Of a stretch of 34,914 nt of DNA, positions 20,301 through 32,215 are shown in pieces. Under the pieces are notes generated by a model. That model had not been told where the DNA came from. It worked only from the letters and a program-made list of their open reading frames with translations, and ran no database searches. The position numbers and the translations under genes are program-made. The stretch's first letter is position 1. The number at the start of each line of letters is the position of its first letter. This DNA is from Phoronis australis (Eukaryota; Phoronida; Phoronidae), in contig NMRA01000806.1 of the NCBI GenBank assembly GCA_002633005.1, forward strand, positions 39,467 to 74,380, written 5' to 3'.

Positions 20301-23300
20301 ATCTGCCAAAGAAATCTGAAGATGGAGAGGAAGACATGAAGAAACTGAAAATGACAATAGGGGTACAGCGATGATGATCAAATCCGTGCGAAAGTCATCT
20401 ATATCAATTGTGATTCACTACAGGACAACACTTTCAAATTTCACAAAGATCTTGCTAAAGGTTAAGGAGATACAGCGGTGGACCCAAGAAAACGAAATTG
20501 TTAGTCATTATGTGGCGATACAGTAGTCGGGCTCGTGGGAAAATCAACGACAGATGTAATCATCTCAGCAGGAACAGATTTGCAAAAGACCAGTTTGGCG
20601 AACTGGAAAGGCGAACACCAATAACGGGACTCGAAAATAATAAAACTGGCTACAGAGATATGTGGCGCAAAATATGTCAAATACGTCGAAAATCAGAAGG
20701 CATGGTCGTATCTTTAAAAATATCTATTTACCAAAACTTAATAAAAGTCCATCGAGAAACAGAGGTAAATGTAAAATCTAAAATTACCACCAGATGGCGC
20801 AGCAGTAGTCTCAACTGAATAAGAACATCTCCACACGGATAGAGATGACGGCAACATGCAACCCCATATGTATATATGGGCGAATAAAAGCAGATTCTCA
20901 GTCGCAATCACGTGCATACACTGTTCGGTGATCTTGTTTGCGGCGTACACAACCTTTGATATGGCCCAATGTCTGTCTGGGATTTCATAAATTGCTTGCA
21001 ACTGCGCAAGCACACGATTCAATAAAATTTGTATAATTACTGAAAAGCGTATTAACAAACGGGTTGTAGAAAAAGCCTCGCGTCGAATTTTCTTGTTAAA
21101 GTTATTGCAAGTGAGTCGGTCAAGAACGTAATAGAATGCATTACGGCGGTAAAATGTATCAAAAGTTTGATTAAAATACCCTAGGCAGAGTCATGTTTCA
21201 GGAGAGCACTTCTGACACTGGATTCAAGTTTTGTTATCTCTGGAGAGATGCAGAGGTGAAAAATATAATCAATAACCGGCGTAACCTTATATCAGTTTTA
21301 AATTAATGATATGAAACGATAGACCACAGAATAAAGAAGCACGTTTGAGCGTTGTTTGCTGTGTATCACATTTGATATAAATGGATGCTGCGATTCGATA
21401 TGAAATTTTAACCTTAATCGATTATTAGTGTTTTCTTACTTGTTTGCTTCGATGGGGTTTCTGATTCGTATAAACTCTCGGTGTTCGAATGGCGCCACAA
21501 CAGACTAAGCAATACAAAAGTTTCAGAGTTAACTAAATTAGCGAAGGCACGGACATGCACGGGCCCTACGCTGTCACCAGCATATATTTATGTTGGTATA
21601 GTCGGACAGGAAACGGAAATGGATGATTTTCAATGAAAATGAGAAGGAACCTTTTGTGCTTAACTATAATTCAATATGTTGCTGGACGCGGATCAAATTC
21701 AAATTAAACCGTCTTTCATTTTAATTTCCAGGTCCACGTGGAAACGATTCGTGATCCTCATTCTGGGTACAACAAATCCCGGAAGCCACGTATCTTAACC
21801 ATCTTTAGTGATAATGGCGGAAAATTTAGTCGGCGTCCTCGGAAATGTCTGATCCGAGATTATTGTTAGAAAATGCAGACACGTGGGGATTTTTGAGCAC
21901 CAGAGGATCAAAGATCCTGTTTCATGTCGATGTATAACCTACCCAAAGTTAATTCTGTTTGATTTGAATTTAATGGGCATAATTTCAACCTTTGGACAAT
22001 CCAGAACACATCTTTGAAGAATATTGGTTTTAACCGGTTTTACTCTCCCGTCCACTCACGTGAGTGCACGTTTGTTTATTCTAGCAAATCAAATATTGAA
22101 GATGTTGGACAAAACCGTGAATTCACATACTGTCTTTTAATTTTGTGTACGATGATGCTCGCGTGTGGCATCAGCTATATGAGCCCACTCCATGCGTGTT
22201 CATGCGGCACTCTGATGCAAATCTGTCCCACGAAGTGGAACAGCGCGATGATGTGTTCATCACGTGATTCCCACTAGTTTCAACTCGCTCAATCTTCACG
22301 AAAAAAGGAAGTAACTATTTATTTATGACAAAAACAGTGACCTAAAAGTTAGCAGTGTCGGGAATTGTCATTAAAAATTGTAAGTAAAATTAACTGAATG
22401 TCATTAAGCTTCATTTCGACCAGCACTGACGCAGTCGGCGTCCTTCAAGCTGCAAATGCATCTACAGTAACGTTGATGGACAGCTAAGTAGGCCTATTTA
22501 TTTCCTTGTTTAGAAATTCACGCTATGTCATTACTTCCCCATTTCAAAAGGCTGTAGAGATTATTATTTTGAATACAATATCATTACGAAGGTAAGTGTA
22601 AACTCTGTAAGATAAGACTTGCATCAGTGCCCCACATTTACCCAACATTCTCATCCCTGTGGTACACACGTGTTGCCGTCATTGAACAGATATCAAGGAG
22701 ACAAATCTGTGCAACTTGACCTCATTTTCATGACCAATCAGGAGCAATAATAGATCAGCGCGGCTTAGTCTCCACTAAGATACATGTACTACAAGTCATT
22801 TTCCTCAAAATGAGGGAAAGTGATTACAACTGTTGACAGTAACAATTTCCTGTTTGCTTTATAGCAAAATAATACTAATTATAATAATTTTAAAAAGCAT
22901 GTGAACTTAAAGTACATGTACGCCGTACTCAGCCTGCTGACAATTAGGTCTATTAAGATTTTTTCGACAAGTGTTTTACAAAAAGTTATTCTGCTCGTTT
23001 GTTTATTTCTCATCTTGTGCGTTTGTTTCCTTCCTCGTCTTGTTTGTTTGTTTGTTCATACGATACAAAGCAACATTTCTTGTTCTATGGACGTGGAACA
23101 CTTGATTTTTTGGGAATCACGTAACAATCAGTTGGCAGTAGAGAATTGCTGTAGGAATAACTTCGTCATCCCAATCAAGCACCATCCAAAACAGGTACCC
23201 AGGATTCATAGCTTCAAGTTACCCTCAGGGGTATTTGAGTATGTGCGAACTTCAATCATGGCAAAGGGATTTGGTCAAGACACGGTAAAAAATGATGGCT

Positions 23301-26300
23301 TCAGTCTAACAGGTCCACACATCCGAGTATTTCTTCTGGTTTACTGTAGCCTTGTTTAATCCTGAGTATTCCGGCGCATCCGATGAGGCACTTGCTGTTA
23401 TGATTGAAGTTCGCAAATTCACATGTATGGGCATTCAGTACCCTGACTTTGGATATTTCCGTAGCCAAAAAAACTTCCGGAGATGAACGTTATCTGCTTT
23501 TGTGCAGACTTCAGCAAATCATGCGCGCACCCAGGGGGGACTCGAACGNCCCCCTTCCATTTGGTGAAGTGGGTAAAAAGGTCCGCCTCATAGAAACAAA
23601 AAGTCCGAGAAAACGAGACAAAAGTCAACTAAAAAGGCGCAGACGCACAGTTCACACACCTGAAGTTGGTACCCCGTTTTTTTGTAGTTCTCCCGCTTTT
23701 TTGTTAGCAAAAGGTCCACTTTTCCAGAGATTAGAGCCCCCCCATATTAAAGGATGGGTGCGCGCATGCAAATCATGTGATTATGTGATTTTCAAAGCGG
23801 ATAGCTGATTTGCAGTTACCCTGATGTCAGCACATGCGCAGATAACGTTCAAGGAAATTTGAAGCTACGAACTGAATACACAAAGTTTTCGGAATGCTCA
23901 GTCGGATAATAATTGAGGCTACGAAAATACCCGAGATGTTCCGGATACTCAAAGAACATACCACTCGGGTCTTCGTCTTCTTTTATTTCCAATCTAGACT
24001 GTGGTGACACCTGTCTTGGACTCTCGTCTGCTGTGAACAGTTCCTTTACTTGCAGACTCCGCGCGTCCTGGCCCACGTCCCCGTAACCGTACCATCCAAG
24101 AAGCTCATTCATCGTGTCTTCAGCATAATCCTGGAAACGTAAAGATATCACCGATAGTCTTCAACAGTGTTTGAAGTGAAAGGCAAGGGTGCTATATTCC
24201 TACTCCTGACGTAAAGAACCCTAATTATTGTTCAACTGCCGTAGGTTTATTCATGGACCTTTGAAGTACCTGTTGTGCCACCGTTAATTCTAACGTGGGT
24301 CCTTTAAGCGGACCTCAGTTGTCGGTAGGGGTATGCTCTAGCTCACCTGCTGCACCCCACCCCCTTAAGCTGTGGGCCTATAGTGGTGTCGCTGGTGTTA
24401 TTATAGGTATGTGAGATATGGTTCTCAGTGGTTTGGGGGAACAGTACCAATAAGAGTGTTAACCAGTAAGATATTGCCTTTAGTACAGTTTTACCATGGA
24501 AACACGTCTGTTTTGAATTCATCAGCAAAAACAACTGGTTACGTGTAACTCAAAACGCAGTTAATTGTAGATTGGAATCCATTAAAATATCGGAACACTC
24601 GGTTAGCTACATGGAATGAACAATTTTGATAAAATGTGTAGAAATATGGAATGGAACTTCACCATTGAGGAGTTGGGTAACTGTGCATCGCAGGTTTTAA
24701 CAGCAAAAGCTGGGATATACCTGCCTTCGGCAAAGAGATTAGCTCTTATTTTTGCCCACTTACCACATTGAACAGTGTTTTTAAATTACTTGTGATTTAT
24801 GGACTTTGGAAGATCGCGCAGTTCCTACATCACTGCTTGAGACAATGCGCGGTACGGAAAATGATCTACCGTGACAAGTTAACTTATTGAGCCTCAGCGA
24901 TGAACGCATTCTCAAGAAGAGAAATCACTTCTACTCTAAACAACAAGTTGACAGCATATAACGGTAACATGTGCTCACCACCTCGTACCCCCCCCCCCCC
25001 CNGAAGTGGGCAAAAAGGTCCGTCTCAAAGAAACAAATACTACGAAAAACTAGAAAACGAGAAAGAAGCCAGGCGAATGCACAATTCATACATCTAGCTC
25101 TGAACGTACCCCGTTAATCTCAGTAAAAGGTCCACATTTTCAAAAATTCGCCCCCCACCCATTTTTAGGCTGCATAGGTAAGTGGAGTTAATCAAATTTA
25201 ATTCTGTCGACGGAAAGTGATTTTGCAGTAGCTTTTTAAGCTACTGAGTAATTGTTTTTGTAACATAAAATTCAGAAAATGTAAAGCCTTGGAAAGAAAC
25301 TGCCAGAATAGGTGTTCATTGAAAATTTAAACACACAATGGAATATTAGTCGTTTATGCTATCTGCTGGGATTTAATGTCGGTTGTTTCATTTGGACAAT
25401 AGTAAGTACATGAAGTAGATAAAACTCACTCTGCATCACGTTTACAACTGCGCACATGTAGACCAGAAAACGCCGAAAGCCATTGTCGAGTAATTACGAT
25501 GTCGCACTCCTGGCTGCTTACGGCAAAATTATAAAACAAACCAAAATGTTTCATTTCCACTGCTATCTCCCGAAAATCCCGTCATCACTTCCTTGTCTTA
25601 GTTGGGAAGCTTAGCAGCAATGTGGTATCCTGTCGCAGACATACAGCAGGGTACTTCTGTCGCCTACGCGACTCAGGCTGAGTCCTTCCCGCGCACAAAG
25701 TTCTTCCCTCGCATAAAATTATTCCCTCGCGCACGCTATTCCTGTCTCGCGGACTCACTTCTCCCTTTTGTGCTACTTTTCCCGAACACATTTCTTTGCT
25801 CGCGAACGGACCAACTACAATGATATTCCCTGCCCGCGGTGCCACTTCCGGCTCTCGGAATTTAGTTGGTCGAGCTGCTGGAGTCTAGTTTCGTTGCTGA
25901 TTCATTTTTTCTAATACATTAGTTGAATATCGTCAAATGAAATGAAAATTGTATTTCTCCCATCATACGATGCGAATGTTATGCAGTTTATCAAACTTCA
26001 TTACAAAAATCATGTACTTCATCAATACTAATGTTCACGGGATCAACTTGAGACATACAAGTAAAACCGACTGTTAAGTGTTAAGTGAGTCCAATAGCAT
26101 TTTCATAATATAAAAACATTTGAGTCGTACTAGTGTTTTGTTTTCATTATTGTAGCTTCAAGGCAGAAGTTGTAATATAAATTGGCAGGAACTTGAGTTG
26201 ATTAGTGCTTAGAGATATTATGCCAGGTTATGCGAAGTGGCCCGAGAGAAGGGAACGTCGTGCGAGGGCACAGAATGGTTTTTGTAGGGAGTACCGGTAT

Positions 26301-29300
26301 ATGTGCGGGAACAGGTTGGCTCGTCCGCAAGCGTGGGTGAGAGAAGAGTTTTACGGTGCACCGGCAACCCTCAATCAAGCGCCGGGGAAAAGATCGAGGT
26401 TTAACTGCCTAGTTCAGTGATCACCCCAATAGCCATGGCGCTCAAAGCCACTTAACTAGGGACCGAGATCATCGTTTTCCCTTGTGGCGTTTAAGTGCGA
26501 CACACCAAGTTATTGACTCCGTCAAACTGCATTTCCTTCCAATGCAATAGCATGCCAAAAATGTGCTAGTCATCCGTTACCTGATCAGCGGTGTTGTCTA
26601 TTAAAGTGACATCTGTTGTAGTTAGTCTATATCACATCTCAGCTCCTAAACATATTAGTGTAAGAACACTTCGAAGTTTAATAACTATGATGTGTACCGT
26701 TGACTCGAAGAACTGAAAAGCTACTCTTACGGGGTTGCCACATGGCAATTTTGCATTCTGCATGATGCAGCAACAATCATTCTGAGGTTACATGTGTGGG
26801 TCGTACTGAGATGGCGTCCACATTAAAATTGTACACATATGATATAGGTCTAAAATGTACATTATGTGGTCTAGTGTTGCTGCGGTAGATAGCAACAGAC
26901 ATTTCGAACTCTTGTAACAAAAGCCAAGAGGGTGCCTCAGAGAGCTGTCGCTCGTGTCAAACGGAACGCATCGGGTTACAACGAGGCTAGCTTAAAAAGT
27001 GTGTTATTGTTTGTTTTCGCACAGGCCAGAGTTGGTATGCAAATGTTGATGTTCTCAATTTGAGCCAGAACTGATGCAGCTCGAGTGCAGTAGTAATCTG
27101 AGACGACAGTCTACGCAAATCCATCTGCGGCGATGTCAGAAATCCTATCCACCCTCCACATAGCACGAACATACGAGGGGGTAAGCTGATACCCTGGTCT
27201 TCAAAATACAAGCCGTCTTATCGCTTGTGCAACTAGATTCTGCTGAAATAACAGTTCTCTACATCCCGGAATATGGGCTAATGACTTCGTTTGTTAGCTG
27301 TGCGAGCTACGAAACACGGCGTACGGTCGAGAGTAAACTCGTGTACTCTATAATGTAATTAAATTTGATTTTATTTTGGTCAAATTGCGCGAACGAATTC
27401 AAAATTTTTACAAGCATTTGATTGATAACTGTTTAAAGTGATCATGACGACCTCTGTTATGTGATATAATCATTCTGACAATTACTGCTACACTTCCCAT
27501 TATAATGATGATCGTTATATATATATATATATATTACTGCCGGATTTAAACCCACGATCTTCAGAATATGCACCTGAGACTTACATCATACGTTCTCGTG
27601 GGCACGTCTAAACGGCATCTAGAATGCCCCCAAATGCACTTAACAGCGCGTTGCCGCTCATGGATGGCGAAAGGCATAAACTGCCCATCGAGGGGTCGTT
27701 GAAAATCCAGAATAGCACTAAGTGAAAACTGGGTTACCAGTAGCAACGCCTCAAAGAGGTTTGATCAAGTGATGGTTATTAGAATTATCATTTTAATTGA
27801 AGAAATACATGACGTTAAATTAACTTATCTGGTAAAACACGTTTTGGTCGAGTACTATAAATTACACTTAGTAACCATTAAAATACTTTTAAAGTAAGAA
27901 TTGTATTTTGTGTGGATAGCGAAAAAAAGCATTAGGTGGAATTTGTTTGCGAAAAAATTCTAAGCTGCTTGTAATGATAATGACTTGTTTTAAGAACATC
28001 CCACGACGTTCTCTCGTCGCTTAGCTGTTGGCGTGTTACGCTTCTCGGAAAATAGTTTTGACCAATTTCTTTACTCTTGCATCAATTTTTACGAGCAAGA
28101 AAACAAGCTACCCGGCTCACGCACCACGCCTAACGGACCAGCAAATACGGTCCACGGACTCTTCACTGCTCATCCGCTAGTTTGCTAGTGGTTGCGAGAC
28201 CATGAGCCATGCTTTTTCAATGCGTGCGCTGCGTTTAGTGAGTGCAGGATTGAGTTTGGTATGTGCGACAGTGAACAGGTCTGTGAGCCGTGTTCACAAG
28301 TACGCGAGCCGCACTGTTGAAATAGCCTTGACATTAGTCCAACCCAACTGCAAGTTGGTGTGGTTTCCTTGGTAACGGAAAGAAAACACCTGGAGGTACT
28401 ACTAAGTTTCCTTTCAAAAACTTTCTAAAATCAAAAAATGATTTCGCACATGTATGGTCGAGGCTGTTGAGCAGCACCAATAATTTGAGCGGCGTGCCTG
28501 TTCGTATAGTAAGTTGTCCCAAAATCATTTTCCATTAGATTTGAGCGCCGTACGTTCACAGCCAGCTATAATGGTAGAGCGAACGAAAATTTATTTTAAA
28601 GTTAAAGGCGGTATTTTTGCGTAGTACTATAAATGATTTTATTTAATGCGGCTATCAAACCCGCCTTTCGTCACAGAAACTAACGCTTACAATTATAGTG
28701 TCAGCCATCGTTAGTCAAAACAGAGTGAGTTTCAGGATTTGAAAAGAATAGGCATTGGTTATTGTTTAAGACTAGAGATTACAAACTTGACACGGTGGGT
28801 CATCACGCTTTTGTGTCAGGACTGGTCTTAGAAAAATAACGAAATTTCCTGACCCAAACCACTTCTCCTTTGAGTTAGGAACAAGTCGAGATCAGCTTCA
28901 TAGCAGTAAATGATCTAAATCAATATTTAATTTCTTTGATGGAACTCGGGATTCTAGTGAATCTAAATTAAGGAGACGAATTTACAATGAGGTCCGTACT
29001 AGAAAGCATGGGAAGGGCACCCCAGGACCAAATCACGGACATGCAATTTGATGGGAATAGATAACATTTTGAGGAGCAGAGTTCAAACGGGTTTGAATGT
29101 ATATGCCTATGACCCTCTCCGTAATAATTTTATTTCTAGTAGGGCAGCTACTCATCATTACTGCCGCCACGCGCGTGTATCATAATATTTTGAGAAGTGA
29201 TAAAACGTCATTTGCGGTTGCTGCAATCTTTTAAACTTGACCAGGTCGTCCATTTTCGTAAGCCGGCTGCGTTCTCAAACTTTCGGACATTTGTCCATGA

Positions 29301-30885
29301 GAAATGGTCCACTCTGCGTGTGTGCTATGTTATTTGCAGATAACGTTCATGAAACCGACACCAAGGCTACAAAGTTCAACTGGCAAACATAGAATAGGAA
29401 ACTGGACGCCGTTTTCTTAAACGATACCATTGACTAGAGGCGCGTCGGATTTCAACCATGTTAATATTTTAACAAAACACACTTATGGAGAGATCGAATT
29501 CGTAGCGCACTCGCGACAAAAACAGTTTACACAGACCCCTTTTAAACGAGATCGAATTTCCGAACATTTGCGCTGAGCGCACAATACACCTTGGTCGTGC
29601 AGGTAAAGTTACATCATCAACGTCAGCTGAAAGCATTTGCTATGTAAACTGAGAACGGATGAAGGGGAAGTATGGAAATTCTAACTCTCGGCGCAGCCAC
29701 TGCGCCGTTTATTATTTCGAATCGACCGTGAGGCAATACGTTCTACGAGTGTTATGTTGCCTCACGCAGACTCGATTGACTGAAATGGGCTTGTTGCAGC
29801 CGCCTGAAGATAGCCCGTTTTGTTTAGACCGAGTCCGGACGGGTTTTAATATTAATCAGTACTAGATTTCCGTTGGTGTTCGTCTAGTGTCGTGCTTAAC
29901 GTGGTGGGAGTCCAGTCAGTTTCCAACCGTGTTCACTCATCTTATCGCTGGAACAGAAATCGCGAAAATCTTGGCATCAGTGCGGTGTGGCACCATGGTC
30001 CCGTTGCCAACTTAAAAAGCCGGCGGCACTGGATAGCAACAATGACATAGCATCGTCACGCGTCATGTTGATATTGTTGAACAATGCATATGACGTCATG
30101 CAAAAATCAGTTTTACGCAAGCAAGCCTAGGAGTTCATGTTATAACTTTGACTCATTCACACCGTAATGCTAATGTCACTACAATATCGTGTTGCCACTG
30201 CTGTCGCCTTGCTCTTGATTGTTGACACGCAACTGAACAATAAAATTATCAAGCGATAGGTTTTATGTAACCCGTGCCATGTTTAAACAGGTTTGGGCTC
30301 ATGAACAACGCAAGCTGTCGGTTAGAATGGTAACTTTATAAATTGTTCTAAACTAAAAATATGTTTGATCGGACGTATAGAGAAACGTGTCTTTTAACGG
30401 TACTGTAATTTTAACACTGATTATAAAATATACGACACCTCCTCGCCAGGACATAAGTATGACTACGATTCGATATTGAGCGTTAAATATTTTCCCAAGT
30501 ACTGATGTTGGTGACAAAGAACCGCCCAAATCACGATCGTCACTTTTGGTCAGTTTCAGTAACTGTCAACTTAAGCTGGTGTCCAGTTAGCGAAATCCGA
30601 TGTTTCCCATGATCGTGATGTCGCAGAAAGGAACAACATTTTTGACGAAAAATTGTAGTTCCACTTATACAAGTCAAAAAAATTCAGAATTAATTATTGT
30701 TGATTGTGATCAATTGATTTTCCGATGACGAGTTCAATAATTTGACAATCAATCAACTCTTTTAAATATCCCCGTAGCAATTAAGTTGATTTACTGACCT
30801 TCATATTATTGGGCTCTTCTTTAATTCGCACGGCCTGGCTTGTTCCGTCGTCTCCGCCAACCTCTTGTGCCTTGTTATCAGACAT
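15827..30885 (-). CDS. SOBP: sine oculis-binding protein homologue (SOBP), four exons, complete
   Basis: Family knowledge: SOBP (Jxc1 in mouse) is a nuclear FCS-zinc-finger protein linked to SIX transcription factors and needed for inner-ear and neural development. Seen: exons 30885-30799, 24130-23962, 19071-19009 and 17328-15827 join into 607 codons including TAA. Residues 30-45 (DYAEDTMNELLGWYGY) match the N-terminal signature of the family. Zinc finger 1 has Cys115, 118, 138 and 142; zinc finger 2 has Cys157, 160, 182 and 186. A proline-rich tract spans about 380-462 and contains LVPYPIVLPFPVPIPIP, a family hallmark; DHAYSLRRS near 555 and a basic PKKRHR follow. The spacer between the two fingers is about 14 residues, much shorter than in vertebrate SOBP. 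The gene converges on TTK. Identity is very secure. Confidence 0.95.
17329..19008 (-). other. SOBP intron 3
   Basis: No exon, repeat or element recognised. Confidence 0.7.
19009..19071 (-). CDS. SOBP: SOBP exon 3: 63-nt phase-symmetric microexon
   Basis: Acceptor CTTTTTAG|A and perfect donor ACGG|GTAAGT enclose 63 nt, encoding DSRVNTQDEPPSNLDVLQRL plus T. It enters and leaves in phase 1 and fits between exons 2 and 4. Skipping it would also keep the frame, changing only a Glu codon at the junction. It encodes linker before zinc finger 1. It is too short to stand out as an open frame, and I accept it on splice sites, phase and composition. Confidence 0.8.
19181..19243. repeat. 3 x 21 bp degenerate tandem repeat
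   Basis: Units GTCGACAGAAATATTAACTT+G, GTCGATGAAGATGTAAACTT+C and GTCGGTAGAAATAGTATTCT+G, with a possible fourth before them. On the - strand one frame reads as heptads of the form x-I-x-x-D-x-V. It lies 110 bp upstream of SOBP exon 3 in intron, so coding use is unlikely. Confidence 0.6.
20050..20815 (-). repeat. degenerate ~145-bp tandem array with CTCF-like boxes
   Basis: Box sequences lie near 20065, 20211, 20354, 20503, 20650 and 20787, about 135-155 bp apart. Each is preceded by an AAATTTGCCAAAGA-like segment. The last box, CCACCAGATGGCGC (20787-20800), matches the CTCF core at all 14 positions. The unit is the reverse complement of the family in the TTK intron at 2.6-3.5 kb. Confidence 0.6.
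22053..22066. promoter_or_regulatory. 14-bp perfect palindrome centred on an E-box
   Basis: CACTCACGTGAGTG reads the same on both strands around CACGTG, the site for Myc/USF/HES-type bHLH dimers. Function is not shown by the sequence. Confidence 0.35.
23190..23880. mobile_element. probable fold-back element next to SOBP exon 2
   Basis: GGATTCATAGCTTCAAG near 23203 is approximately inverted at about 23859-23876 (TTGAAGCTACGAACTGAAT). TGCGAACTTCAATCAT near 23246 is inverted exactly near 23400. A related CGCACATGCGCAGAT segment occurs at 32339. Boundaries and target duplication are not resolved, and another repeat copy (23527-23770) sits inside it. Confidence 0.4.
23527..23770. repeat. dispersed repeat, copy A
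   Basis: Starts in a C-rich run with an N (23549), then GAAGTGGGTAAAAAGGTCCG, a YCTCAnAGAAACAAA segment, GTACCCCGTT and AAAAGGTCCACnTTT. The same order occurs at 24985-25190. Confidence 0.65.
23962..24130 (-). CDS. SOBP: SOBP exon 2: conserved N-terminal box
   Basis: Acceptor TTTCCAG|G and donor GAGTG|GTATGT enclose 169 nt. It starts with DYAEDTMNELLGWYGY, nearly identical to the vertebrate box (NFAENTMNELLGWYGY), then an acidic tail ending EDEDPS. It leaves one base of a codon. The 6.7 kb intron before it is the longest in the window. Confidence 0.95.
24985..25190. repeat. dispersed repeat, copy B
   Basis: A run of about 14 C then N (25002), GAAGTGGGCAAAAAGGTCCG, and the same block order as copy A, ending TTTTTAGGCTGCATAGGT. 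That last block reappears near 31240. Confidence 0.65.
27515..27535. repeat. (AT)n microsatellite
   Basis: About ten TA dinucleotides in a row within SOBP intron 1. Confidence 0.9.
30799..30885 (-). CDS. SOBP: SOBP coding exon 1
   Basis: 29 codons from ATG at 30885 to donor AAG|GTCAGT. The product MSDNKAQEV...RIKEEPNNMK resembles the vertebrate start, where VKREINEEMK precedes the same box. IKEE fits the psi-K-x-E SUMO-acceptor pattern. The frame is open upstream to another ATG at 30990, but the chosen start gives the expected N-terminal length and has G at -3. Confidence 0.85.
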
Positions 30886-31008
30886 TGCTGCATTTGGTTG
30901 TGTTTTCCAGCCGTGCTTTAGTAAATGTGATCCTAGAAATCTCGTAATTATTGACTTTAAAACCGCACAGCCTGTCATTTGATACAACATATTGAATTTC
31001 CCTCCCGA

Positions 31009-31018
31009 GCATGCGCAG
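31009..31018 (-). promoter_or_regulatory. NRF1-like GCATGCGCA box upstream of SOBP
   Basis: GCATGCGCAG lies about 125 bp upstream of the SOBP ATG. It is close to the palindromic NRF1 consensus (YGCGCAYGCGCR), common in TATA-less animal promoters. A CTCF-like 13/14 match (31034-31047) lies just beyond it. Role inferred only. Confidence 0.3.
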
Positions 31019-32215
31019 GAGCACGTTTAATCGCCACCAGAGGTCAGTCTGAAAGTTAAACGCCAGCTTACAGCTACACTATACGTGGCGCAGGGGTGGA
31101 AGGCCTTTCAAGTGAGATCGGACATTTTTACTTAAAAGGAACATTTTGTTTTTACCGCAAACGGACCTTAATCTTTTATTTTATGGAGGAAAAACATTAG
31201 AGCTAGTAAGTCCCATTGAAAAATTAGCGCACATATTAATTTTTAGGCTGCATGGGTGAGATTTATTGATTTGATCCGATATGATATTTTGACGGTATTT
31301 TTATCGATACTTACAGAAAGTGTGAGCATGCCTGACATCTGCTTAAATTCACCGTATTGTTTTCACAATGACCACAGTGACATTTTCGATAGAAAACCGA
31401 CTGTCACAGCTTAGCATTCTTTAAATTACCAAATACTTTATTTTCTAAACTTTCATGTACTTAAAACCCAAATGTTTTTGTGAGTCTACTTTTACTTTTC
31501 ACACAAACCTCCAATACATTTCGCCTGCCTCGGTACCCGCTGGTATTCTCAAAGCGAGCTAAAATAAACCTTATAGTAAAAACAATTTAAAAAGGTCTTT
31601 GTAAATAACTACAGAAATTTGTGTTGGACAGCGCCGATTTTTTCACTAACTGAACTATTTGCGATGTGTTGTTATCAATATGAGGACTGTAGAAAGACTA
31701 ATAATTTTTACTTATACCATATCAAAGCGCTGATTTATATAATTTACAATGAGTTAATCTCATTTTTTAAGCTCATGACTGCCGAATTTTTATATCCTCG
31801 TTTTTTCATGATTGTGCGGCATTTTAACTATTTCGCCCCCGCGTATCACTGTTGTTGGTCTTCAATAAGTATTGTTCGCAAAAAAGTCAGTGTGGCGCAC
31901 GATGGTCTAATATGCCACTGTCTCTTTCCGAGGAAATGCCTTCCTTCAGCAGAGATCATGGTATTCAAGGTCTAAAGAAGCCGCCCAGCCGCCATGCGGT
32001 GTTCCCTAGAGTAACAAAATTGGCTCGTGTTTCATTTATTCCAATACTTGATAAAATTTCCATCATCATTGGCATAACATTTTTTTAGACTCTGTGACAT
32101 GCTGTTGGCGACATCATTCTCAATTCCTTGCTCTGCAATACTGGCTGTTGGCTTTCATTTTATTAAGCATAGGCGGCGCAGCACTGAAAAAAGTGGAAGA
32201 CTATATATAGCACCC

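Larger units (their letters stand above)
19072..23961 (-). other. SOBP intron 2
   Basis: Contains a 3 x 21 bp repeat (19181), the tandem array at about 20050-20815, a 14-bp E-box palindrome (22053), part of a fold-back element (about 23190 on) and a dispersed repeat copy (23527). No further exon recognised. Confidence 0.65.
24131..30798 (-). other. SOBP intron 1
   Basis: 6.7 kb with dispersed repeat copy B (24985-25190) and an (AT)n tract (about 27515-27535). A GC-richer stretch lies near 25620-25860. No exon of another gene recognised on either strand; open frames here are short and unlike known families. Confidence 0.65.

Noticed and set aside
20498-20818. 106-codon open frame on the + strand
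   Set aside because: It runs through the ~145-bp tandem array; the frame is a by-product of the repeat.
22901-23359. 152-codon open frame on the + strand with a hydrophobic N-terminal part
   Set aside because: No family resemblance, starts at GTG, and its second half runs into the fold-back repeat.
26205-26420. 71-codon Arg-rich open frame on the + strand
   Set aside because: Starts at TTG, composition reflects locally higher GC, no family match.
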